Assembly (NCBI GenBank): GCA_910586975.1
Contig: CAJUKX010000037.1
Span: 1 to 22,248, forward strand
DNA from: an uncultured Muribaculaceae bacterium
Lineage (GTDB): Bacteria; Bacteroidota; Bacteroidia; Bacteroidales; Muribaculaceae
Reading direction: 5' to 3'
DNA: 22,248 bases
Part shown: piece after piece, positions 1 to 7,123 of the stretch
Numbering within the stretch: the stretch's first letter is position 1
Layout of the letters: the number at the start of each line of letters is the position of its first letter
Program-made: the position numbers and the translations under genes
The notes under the pieces: model-generated
The model's input: only the letters and a program-made list of their open reading frames with translations
Told to the model about the DNA's origin: nothing
Database searches by the model: none

Positions 1-32
1 TAATTAAAAATCAATCATATAACTGACAAAAA
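1..32 (+). repeat. Copy of the susC leader sequence without a gene behind it
   Basis: Bases 1-32 closely match 2311-2340, the stretch that carries the start codon of the susC-like gene. Both contain TAATTAAA, then TCAATCATATAA, then a GACAAAAA/GAACAAAAA tail. In this copy two extra A residues are present and the start codon is lost, and no reading frame follows. It may be the leader of a lost or displaced susC-type gene, or a shared 5' element. The similarity is directly visible; the origin is inference. Confidence 0.5.
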
Positions 33-45
33 TTAATTTTTGTCA
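24..45. repeat. Perfect 22-base palindrome
   Basis: The sequence from 24 to 45 equals its own reverse complement, built around TTAATTAA-like AT-rich centre bases with TGAC and GTCA at its ends. It could be an operator for a dimeric protein or fold as a hairpin with a short loop. No gene for which it could serve as terminator is visible to its left because the window starts here. Confidence 0.5.
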
Positions 46-231
46 TCTACTAAAGATAAGATTATAGAACTGATAAGATCATAGAAAAGAAAGGGTGTGT
101 AAGGAATGACACACTCTGTGATCTGACAAAACGTTTGTAAGTACATTATGTGATTAAAAAAGTGTACTCTTCAGAAAGAGCGGAAGGCTGGTCGTGAGAC
201 TCGCCTTCCGTGTTTTTATAGGGTGGTTAAG
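46..231. other. Non-coding stretch with several hairpins
   Basis: No credible gene is seen between the window start and 332. Besides the terminator listed separately, it holds an 8-pair stem at 93-116 (GGGTGTGT pairing with ACACACTC, loop of 8) and a 6-pair inverted repeat AGTACA/TGTACT at 140-168. The stretch is AT-rich. It may be the 3' end of a transcript from the left, or a small RNA, but nothing identifies a known RNA family. Confidence 0.4.
181..218 (+). terminator. Intrinsic terminator of an upstream transcript
   Basis: CGGAAGGC at 181-188 pairs perfectly with GCCTTCCG at 203-210 around a 14-base loop and is followed by TGTTTTTA. This is a typical rho-independent terminator on the + strand. 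It would end transcription coming from the left edge, just before the promoter of the SusR-like regulator. Confidence 0.8.
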
Positions 232-263
232 TTTGGCGGTTTAAGAAAAAAGATATAACTTTA
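232..263 (+). promoter_or_regulatory. Promoter of the SusR-like regulator gene
   Basis: TTTG at 232-235 and TAACTTTA at 256-263 are separated by 20 bases. They match the Bacteroidetes promoter form (TTTG, then TAnnTTTG) with one mismatch in the last base of the -7 box. Transcription would start near 270, giving a leader of about 60 bases. That leader begins with a GC-rich hairpin at 272-297 (ATG-CCGG against CCGGCAT with one bulged G). Confidence 0.6.
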
Positions 264-331
264 CGAGCCCGATGGCCGGTGTTTCCCACGCCGGCATACA
301 TTCAGGCAGTCAAACCCTCTGAATCATACCA

Positions 332-2104
332 ATGAAACTATACCTGTCGATTTTTTTAATGCTGCTGTTGGTCGCGTGCAGCTCATCCGTATCTGATGAA
401 AACAAGGAACTTCAGGAATTGTACACCTTGCTCGATTCTGAAATAGCGAGAAGCGAGGTGTATGAAGATGCAAAGGAGTCAAAGATAAAACAGCTGCACA
501 ATGACTATAACCGTGCCTCAGACGATAAGCAGAGGATACGGATAGTAAATGAGCTGATATCTGAGTTCGATGCCTACAACGCCGACTCAACCTTGTACTA
601 CATAAGCTATAATCTGCAACTCATTCCCCGGGATATGAGCGAGGAAAAAACAAGGCTGCTGATCAAACGGGCCGATGTATATGCCCATGCCGGACTGTTT
701 GCTGACGCATTGTTGGCCATGGCCGCTATCAAAAAAGATTCGCTGCACGGCAATCTGTCAGAAGATTATTATACCACCTATTGCGCCATATATCAGTATC
801 TGAGCGAATATACCTCAGAGCATGAATCGGCAGCCGGCTATGAGCATCTGAGGGCTGCATACGCCGACTCGCTCAGCCGGGTTGAGAATCTCGGATTATT
901 CAACCACCGGGTTTACATAATGACGGAGAAAGCCCGCAACGGACAGGCTGATGAGGCTATCGAAGCAATGCTGCAGCAACTGAAGAATTATGAGTCGGGT
1001 TCGCGCCAATATTCTATACTGGCATCAACCCTGGCCTATATCTACAAGACATCGGGCCGGAAAGACCTGTATAAAAAGTATCTTACCCTCAGCGCAATAT
1101 CTGATGTGAGGGGTGCCGTTAAGGAGAATATGTCGTTTCGCGAGCTTGCAACGGTAATGTTTGAGGGCGGCGACATTGAACGCGCCAACAAGTACTTGAA
1201 GAAAAGTATCGCCGATGCCAATTTCTACTCGGCCCTTCTGCGCAATGCCCAGTCGAGCAAAATCCTTCCGGTAATTGATGATGCTTATACATCGCTTCAG
1301 GACCGCCTTACCGACCGTCTGCGTATTATGGTGTGGACCGGCAGCATACTGTCGGCCATACTGATTATTGCAATATGCTATATACTCAAGCAGTTTAAAA
1401 GTCTGCGCACGGCCAACCTACGTGTAAGGCAAGCCAACAACGAGCTGAGCCGGATGTCGCGGCAACTCAAGGATGCCAATGCCGAATTGCATATAAAAAA
1501 TGATGAATTGAGCAGTCTGTCGGGCGCCTTGACAAATTCAAACAACGTGCTCGAAGCCCGAAACAATGAGCTTAACGAGCTTTCCAATCAGCTTAAGTCG
1601 GCAAATATAGAGCTTGAATCCAAAAATAAAGAACTGAGCAACTATAATCAAACCAAGGAGCAATATGCAGGCCTGTTCATGGAGTATTGTTCATCGGCCA
1701 TCTCCACCCTGCAACATTATCAGAAATCGCTTAGGGTGTTGACCGCGCAGGGCGGCAACAGGGCTGCACTGATGAAGAAGCTCGAATCATCGGAAACAGC
1801 CGATAAACTTCTCAAAAATTTCTACATGAAGTTTGATGAGGCCATTCTTAATATCTACCCCTCGTTTGTAGACAAATTTAACAGGCTGCTCAAACCCGAT
1901 GAAACAGTGGTTTTGAAAGCCGGCGAATTGCTCAATACGGAGTTGAGGTTGTTTGCCCTGATACGTCTGGGCATTGAGGACAGCACAAAGATAGCCGAGT
2001 TTTTGCGTTGCTCCATCTCCACCATATATACCTATCGCTCCAAGATGCGCAAACGTGCCATTAAGCCCGATACGTTTGAAACAGATGTTAAAAAAATAAG
2101 CTGA
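332..2104 (+). CDS. SusR-like membrane-spanning transcriptional regulator
   Basis: A 590-residue protein with the layout of the SusR / DUF6377 family of Bacteroidetes. It has an N-terminal signal sequence, a helical TPR-like sensor region (about 25-325), one membrane helix (about 332-352), a coiled coil (about 360-445) with repeated ELS/NEL heptads, and a C-terminal helix-turn-helix (about 538-575, LGIEDSTKIAEFL then SISTIYTYRSKMRKR). Established knowledge: SusR senses malto-oligosaccharides in the periplasm and activates the starch operon through a cytoplasmic DNA-binding end. Here the gene stands directly upstream of, and in the same direction as, a starch operon, which fits that role. Oddity: the signal ends in LLVAC, a plausible lipobox with Cys16, so the N-terminus may also be lipid-anchored. 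The start at 332 is chosen because the hydrophobic signal begins there. The assignment to starch rests on context and not on residues specific to starch. Confidence 0.85.
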   Translation: MKLYLSIFLMLLLVACSSSVSDENKELQELYTLLDSEIARSEVYEDAKESKIKQLHNDYNRASDDKQRIRIVNELISEFDAYNADSTLYYISYNLQLIPRDMSEEKTRLLIKRADVYAHAGLFADALLAMAAIKKDSLHGNLSEDYYTTYCAIYQYLSEYTSEHESAAGYEHLRAAYADSLSRVENLGLFNHRVYIMTEKARNGQADEAIEAMLQQLKNYESGSRQYSILASTLAYIYKTSGRKDLYKKYLTLSAISDVRGAVKENMSFRELATVMFEGGDIERANKYLKKSIADANFYSALLRNAQSSKILPVIDDAYTSLQDRLTDRLRIMVWTGSILSAILIIAICYILKQFKSLRTANLRVRQANNELSRMSRQLKDANAELHIKNDELSSLSGALTNSNNVLEARNNELNELSNQLKSANIELESKNKELSNYNQTKEQYAGLFMEYCSSAISTLQHYQKSLRVLTAQGGNRAALMKKLESSETADKLLKNFYMKFDEAILNIYPSFVDKFNRLLKPDETVVLKAGELLNTELRLFALIRLGIEDSTKIAEFLRCSISTIYTYRSKMRKRAIKPDTFETDVKKIS

Positions 2105-2117
2105 CAGCTTAATTTTT
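2097..2117 (+). terminator. Short terminator-like hairpin at the regulator stop codon
   Basis: TAAGCT at 2097-2102 pairs with AGCTTA at 2106-2111 around a 3-base loop, followed by ATTTTT and preceded by a run of A. The stop codon TGA lies inside it. The A-run/T-run arrangement could work in both directions. The stem is short, so it may be only a weak terminator separating the regulator from the susC operon. Confidence 0.5.
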
Positions 2118-2208
2118 CATAATAAACAATCTGAAACGAATGTTGATTTTTTGGAGTGGTCAAGAATGATACTTTGTTAATAATCAAATAGATAGTATTT
2201 AGATATAT

Positions 2209-2226
2209 TTTGATTTTTCTTTGATT
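2209..2226 (+). promoter_or_regulatory. Candidate activator-binding direct repeats upstream of susC
   Basis: TTTGATT occurs at 2209-2215 and again at 2220-2226, 11 bases apart (one helical turn), ending just before the -33 box. A related TTGATTTTT is at 2143-2151 and repeats at 2210-2218. The position is where an activator such as the upstream SusR-like protein could bind. AT-rich sequence makes chance repeats likely, so this is tentative. Confidence 0.3.
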
Positions 2227-2228
2227 GA

Positions 2229-2260
2229 TTTGACATGAGGTAAAAAGATAACGAACTTTG
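2229..2260 (+). promoter_or_regulatory. Promoter of the starch operon
   Basis: TTTG at 2229-2232 and GAACTTTG at 2253-2260 lie 20 bases apart. This matches the Bacteroidetes promoter form with one mismatch (G for T in the first base of the -7 box). A start near 2267 would give a leader of about 60 bases before the susC ATG at 2330. The imperfect box fits a promoter that needs an activator. Confidence 0.6.
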
Positions 2261-2310
2261 CAAAAGAGCGTGAATCTCACACCTGATAGTTGCAAAGAAC
2301 AGAATTACCA

Positions 2311-2340
2311 TAATTAAATCAATCATATAATGAACAAAAA
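2311..2340 (+). repeat. susC leader segment repeated at the window start
   Basis: This AT-rich segment covers the translation start of the susC-like gene (ATG at 2330-2332) and is matched by bases 1-32. There is no Shine-Dalgarno sequence, as is usual in this phylum. An A/T-rich unstructured leader probably serves for ribosome entry. Confidence 0.5.
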
Positions 2341-5296
2341 ACCATGGAAATTCCGAGCCTTCGTCCTCTCTATGATCTGGACGTTAGCTCTGATGACTGC
2401 ACCGTTGGCGTCGGCGCAGTTATTGAAAGTTTCAGGCACCGTTTCCGATCCGGCCGGTGAAGTCCTGATTGGAGTAAGTGTTTCAGTCAAAGGTGACCAA
2501 CAGCACGGTATAGCAACCGGTGTCGACGGCGACTATGTATTAAGTAATGTGGCATCTGATGCGACCCTCGTATTCAGTTATATCGGCTTCAAGGCTGTAG
2601 AAGTACCGGTCGACGGCCGTACACGTATTGATGTGACGATGCACGAAGACAGCGAGCTGCTCGATGAGGTTGTAGTGGTAGGCTACGGCTCTCTCAGCCG
2701 TAAGGAACTGTCAAGTTCAATCGTTCAGGTCAACCGCGATGATTTCCAGAAGGGTGCCATGAACAGCCCTATGGAGATGCTTACCGGTAAAGTAGCCGGT
2801 CTGAATGTGTCGAGCACAGCGTCAGCCAATCCTAATGCCGGAGCCGACCTCCAGGTTCGCGGTGCAACATCGCTCAGTGCCGGCAACGGCCCCCTTGTGG
2901 TAATTGACGGTGTTGCCGGCGGCGATATCCGCACCCTTGCACCCCAGGACATTGAGTCAATGTCGGTTTTGAAAGATGCCGCTTCGGCAGCCATCTACGG
3001 TACACGCGGTGCCAACGGTGTTATACTTATCACAACCAAAAAAGGTACCGGTGAGGCCGGATTGCCGGTAATTACCTACGATTCATACGGCGCACTGGCC
3101 TTTGCAAAGGACAAACCCGAGGTGCTTTCGCCATACGAATGGCGACTTGCCCGCCGTGGTAATGATTACGGCGCAAGCACCGACTGGTATGACCTGATCA
3201 CACGTAAGTACTCATACGATACAAACCAATATCTGTCGATAGACGGCTCACTTGCCAACGGCGGTTACTATACAGCCTCTGTAAACTGGAAAAAGGCCAA
3301 CGGTCTTGACATTGTGAGCGGACGCGAGGAATTTGGCGGCCGTGCAGCAGTATCAGCCAATGCACTCGACAGCCACCTGCGCATCACTGCATCAGTCAAT
3401 GCCCGTAAGGTGAAAGAAAAATGGGGTGATGACGGTATGTTTGATACTGCCCTGGGCATGAATCCCACCATCCCCGTATATAATGAAGACGGCTCGTATT
3501 ACCAGCCTACTTCGCCCACCGATATAAAGAACCCCGTACAGCAGCTCAGAGTGAATACATCGCAGGGAAACCGCACTTATTTACTCGGCTCCACCGATAT
3601 AAAATACAGTATCTGGAATAACGAGAATCACAACGTAAGCACCACACTTTCGTACTCGTTTAACTACAACGACCTCAAAAGCGACTACTATACCCCAACC
3701 ACATCAGGCGAATCGTACTGGGGCGGCTATGCCGGGCGTGCATCACAGCACTATCAGAAGTGGTGGACAAACCGTGTGGAATGGATTGCCAATTACGGTT
3801 TTCAGAGCGGCGACCACGATGCCAAGGTGGTTGCAGGCTACTCATTCGAGCGTTCCAACTGGGAACAGATGTTCATGCAGAACAATAATTTCACCTTCGA
3901 TAAGCCTTTGTGGAACGGAATCGGTTCAGGTTCATGGTTGGGTGATGGCAAGGCACAGATGTATGGCGGCAAGAGCCAGTCGACTCTTATAGGTTTCTTC
4001 GGCCGCGTAAACTATTCATGGAAGGGAATGCTCATTGCATCGGCTTCCATACGACATGAAGGCTCGACAAAATTTGGCGCCGATAAAAAGTGGGGCTCTT
4101 TCCCGGCCGCCTCTATCGCATGGGAATTGGCCAAAACTCCGTTCCTCTCTGAATACGTACAGACAGTGCAGAGTCTCAAGCCCCGAATCTCATACGGTGT
4201 TACCGGCCGAAGCGATTTCGATGCCTACAGATCATTATTGACCTACTCGCCCGGTGGAACATATCTTATCGACGGCGAATGGGTAACAGGCTACCGTCCG
4301 TCAAACAATGCCAATCCTGACCTGGGCTGGGAAAAACTGTCAAGCACCAACTATGGTATCGACTTTATGTTCTTCAACCGCCTGTACGGTTCTGTAGAGT
4401 ATTTCGACCGTCGTTCACAGGACCTGCTTTACAACTATTCGGCACCTCAGCCGCCGTATGTGTATCCTGAAATCCTCGTAAACGTAGGTACAATCAAGAA
4501 CACCGGTATCGAGCTGGCTCTTACAGCCGATGCGGTAGTTGACAAACCCGTGACATGGACAACCGGTATCAACTACTCGTTTGGCACAACCAAATTGACC
4601 AAACTGTCAAATTCTATATATCAGGCTTCGTATCTCGACCTTTATCAGAAACCCGGCGTGGGAACAAGCGAATATTTCTTCCGCATAGAAGAGGGTGGCA
4701 AGGTAGGCCAGTTCTATGGCTATGAGTATGCCGGTGTGGATGAAAACCACAATATGCTGGTATATACCGCCGATGGCCAAAAGGTAACGGCAGCCTCAGC
4801 CGATCCTAAGGATAAAAGATACATAGGCGATGGCGCTCCCAAGCACTTCCTAACATGGAACAATACAGTGAAGTGGAAAAACTTCGACCTGAGCATGATG
4901 TTCAACGGTGCTTTCGGCTTCCATATCTTCAATATGCGCAGATATGGCATGGGCCTCAAGGGCAGTGGCAGCGACAACGTGTTGCGAAGCACCTATCTGA
5001 AAGACCGCGATGTGTGGTCGGGCGGTGGCGTTATATCGTCATACTTCCTTGAGCGCGGTGACTATTTCAAATTGGAGAATGTGACCATAGGCTACACCGT
5101 GCCTTTGAAAAACCGTCGTTTGCTCGACTCACTCCGTTTCTATGTAGCCGCCAAGAATCTGTTCACTATCACAGGCTATTCAGGAACCGATCCCTCAGCC
5201 GTAACCTCTACGGGCATAACACCCGGCATTGACGTAACATCGGCATATCCTGCTGCCACACAAGTTACTCTTGGTGTGAATATCCGCTTCCGTTAA
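2330..5296 (+). CDS. SusC-like TonB-dependent outer-membrane transporter
   Basis: A 988-residue protein of the usual SusC length. A Sec signal ends near residue 29 (ASAQ). A carboxypeptidase-regulatory-like beta-sandwich follows (about 32-108), then the TonB-box-like DEVVVVGYG at 112-120. The plug domain contains IYGTRGANGVILITTKKG at 222-239, a signature of the SusC/RagA family. The rest (about 250-988) forms the 22-strand barrel and ends in NIRFR, a typical outer-membrane C-terminus. In the family, SusC forms the energy-dependent pore through which SusD-captured oligosaccharides enter the periplasm. The susD-like gene follows after 19 bases, and the downstream amylase, starch-binding protein and GH97 indicate starch or other alpha-glucans as cargo. 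It is the first gene of the operon, with a promoter about 70 bases upstream. The family is certain; the substrate is inferred from neighbours. Confidence 0.95.
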   Translation: MNKKPWKFRAFVLSMIWTLALMTAPLASAQLLKVSGTVSDPAGEVLIGVSVSVKGDQQHGIATGVDGDYVLSNVASDATLVFSYIGFKAVEVPVDGRTRIDVTMHEDSELLDEVVVVGYGSLSRKELSSSIVQVNRDDFQKGAMNSPMEMLTGKVAGLNVSSTASANPNAGADLQVRGATSLSAGNGPLVVIDGVAGGDIRTLAPQDIESMSVLKDAASAAIYGTRGANGVILITTKKGTGEAGLPVITYDSYGALAFAKDKPEVLSPYEWRLARRGNDYGASTDWYDLITRKYSYDTNQYLSIDGSLANGGYYTASVNWKKANGLDIVSGREEFGGRAAVSANALDSHLRITASVNARKVKEKWGDDGMFDTALGMNPTIPVYNEDGSYYQPTSPTDIKNPVQQLRVNTSQGNRTYLLGSTDIKYSIWNNENHNVSTTLSYSFNYNDLKSDYYTPTTSGESYWGGYAGRASQHYQKWWTNRVEWIANYGFQSGDHDAKVVAGYSFERSNWEQMFMQNNNFTFDKPLWNGIGSGSWLGDGKAQMYGGKSQSTLIGFFGRVNYSWKGMLIASASIRHEGSTKFGADKKWGSFPAASIAWELAKTPFLSEYVQTVQSLKPRISYGVTGRSDFDAYRSLLTYSPGGTYLIDGEWVTGYRPSNNANPDLGWEKLSSTNYGIDFMFFNRLYGSVEYFDRRSQDLLYNYSAPQPPYVYPEILVNVGTIKNTGIELALTADAVVDKPVTWTTGINYSFGTTKLTKLSNSIYQASYLDLYQKPGVGTSEYFFRIEEGGKVGQFYGYEYAGVDENHNMLVYTADGQKVTAASADPKDKRYIGDGAPKHFLTWNNTVKWKNFDLSMMFNGAFGFHIFNMRRYGMGLKGSGSDNVLRSTYLKDRDVWSGGGVISSYFLERGDYFKLENVTIGYTVPLKNRRLLDSLRFYVAAKNLFTITGYSGTDPSAVTSTGITPGIDVTSAYPAATQVTLGVNIRFR

Positions 5297-5315
5297 TCCT
5301 TAATATCTCGATAAA

Positions 5316-7112
5316 ATGAAAATCTTAAATCATATAGCAGGTTGGCTATGTGCCACTGCAATAGCTGTAGGGGCGTGGTCGTGTACAGACCTCGACGAAG
5401 TTACCTTCGACCGTATCGACGCCTCTACCTACTATCAGGATGAAAACAGCGTAAAGGGTGCCGTGGCTTCGATATATGCCAGCGCCACAAGCGGTTTCCT
5501 TGAATATTTCTGGTATCTTAACGAATTTCCCGCCGACCAGATAGCATGGCGTACTTGGAACGGCGGTGCATGGGGTTATGACGAAGCTGCCAAGTTTGTA
5601 CTCTCCACACAGACCTGGAATTCAGAGTCGGTTATTATCCGTCAGGCTTGGGAACATGCGTGGGAAACAATAGGCTTGTGCAATACCCTTATCAACGACT
5701 TGGAAAAACTCGATCCGGCATCGGTAGGTGTAACCGAGGCAAAACTCCGTTCATATATTGCCGAGGTGCGTACAATGCGCGCATGGGCTTATTATAACAA
5801 CTTTGAACTTTGGGGCGGTGCGTTGCCTCTGAACATATCGGCAGGAAACGAAATCCCCGGCTCGGCCGATGCCGACTTCAACAAGGGATGTGAGAAAATA
5901 TGGCAGTTCATAGCCGATGAGCTTGACGGCTGCTACAGCGACCTCACGGCCGAGGATGGTTCGAGCGCTACCCGCAACCGTATGAACCAAGGCATGAACC
6001 GTATGCTGAAAATGCGTCTGTTGCTCAACTCAAAACTCTTTACCGGAGTTGACAGATTTAATGAGTGCGCCACACTGTGCCAGGAAATCATAAACGGTGA
6101 TTACGGCACATATAACATCGCCGCTGACTATCGTGATATCTATGGAATCAACAACAGCACATGCCCCGAAGTAGTATTTGCATTTGCAATGGAGGCAGGG
6201 CGTATGACCAACAACAACCGTAATACTCCATTCCTGCCCTATAACTACGATGAAATGTTTGATTTCGCAAGCGATCAAGGCGGTTGGAATTGTGTGTGCA
6301 TGGTTCCGTCAAAAGATAACACAGGCACCCTTGTGCCCAATGCCGGCAGTGAAGGTGCAAAAAGTTTCATCTTTGACTATGGCGATAAACTTGGCGCTCC
6401 CTTTGACCGCATGAATGACAAAGATATACGTAAACAGCCTTTCCATTGCGATGCGGCCGGCAACTGGCAGGGTATCTTTGCAATGGGAGCACAGATCAAC
6501 TATATGACAGGTGAACCGGTGCTTGCTGATGCCGACCTTCAGGACAAACCGCTGATTTATGTTGACCAGGTGGGCACATTCCTCAATCTCGGTCGCAATC
6601 TCGAACCTGTAATGAGTCCGCGTTGGGGCCAGACCAATTCCGGTTTCCGCGTACTTCGTTATCCTATTTATCCTTCATCGGTAGGGGTGGATTGGCGTGA
6701 TGCCGACCAGGTCGAATTCCGCCTTACCGAGGTATATTATACCTTGGCCGAATGTAAGCTGAGAGCCGGCGATACAAATGGTGCGAAGCAGTTGGTAAAC
6801 GATGTGCGCCAGCGTTACTTTGCAGCCAATGATGCTGTGGAACTTGATAAGCCCGGTCCCGGTTTTGATGCTTTCGATGCCGACTGGATGCTGAGCGAAT
6901 GGGGACTTGAGTTCCTTGATGAAGGCCGTCGCCGCCGCACAGACCTCCGCCGTTTCGATAAATTCACCCAGGGACAATGGTGGTTCTTCGGTCGTGCTAC
7001 CGAGACAGACCGCGAAATGCCTGCAAAACGCGACCGCCGCTATGAATGGTATCCATTGCCTCAGGTAGCCCTTATGGTTAACCCCGGACTTGTACAGAAT
7101 CCTAATTATTAA
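5316..7112 (+). CDS. SusD-like (RagB) glycan-binding outer-membrane lipoprotein
   Basis: A 598-residue lipoprotein. The signal ends at a lipobox before Cys23 (GAWSC), and the next residues TDLDEV carry acidic side chains consistent with surface export. The N-terminal SusD-like region starts with a motif typical of the family (STYYQDENSVKGAVASIYAS, about 37-57). The middle carries the helical TPR-like scaffold, and the C-terminus ends in YPLPQVALMVNPGLVQNPNY, the family's conserved tail. SusD proteins sit as a lid on the SusC barrel and hand over oligosaccharides. Aromatic residues are plentiful, for example the EWGLEFLDEGRRR segment near 526-538, but I cannot map the sugar-binding arc by eye. 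The gene is 19 bases behind susC and 11 bases before the next gene, so it is co-transcribed. Family is certain; an alpha-glucan ligand is inferred. Confidence 0.95.
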   Translation: MKILNHIAGWLCATAIAVGAWSCTDLDEVTFDRIDASTYYQDENSVKGAVASIYASATSGFLEYFWYLNEFPADQIAWRTWNGGAWGYDEAAKFVLSTQTWNSESVIIRQAWEHAWETIGLCNTLINDLEKLDPASVGVTEAKLRSYIAEVRTMRAWAYYNNFELWGGALPLNISAGNEIPGSADADFNKGCEKIWQFIADELDGCYSDLTAEDGSSATRNRMNQGMNRMLKMRLLLNSKLFTGVDRFNECATLCQEIINGDYGTYNIAADYRDIYGINNSTCPEVVFAFAMEAGRMTNNNRNTPFLPYNYDEMFDFASDQGGWNCVCMVPSKDNTGTLVPNAGSEGAKSFIFDYGDKLGAPFDRMNDKDIRKQPFHCDAAGNWQGIFAMGAQINYMTGEPVLADADLQDKPLIYVDQVGTFLNLGRNLEPVMSPRWGQTNSGFRVLRYPIYPSSVGVDWRDADQVEFRLTEVYYTLAECKLRAGDTNGAKQLVNDVRQRYFAANDAVELDKPGPGFDAFDADWMLSEWGLEFLDEGRRRRTDLRRFDKFTQGQWWFFGRATETDREMPAKRDRRYEWYPLPQVALMVNPGLVQNPNY

Positions 7113-7123
7113 TACCGAAAACA

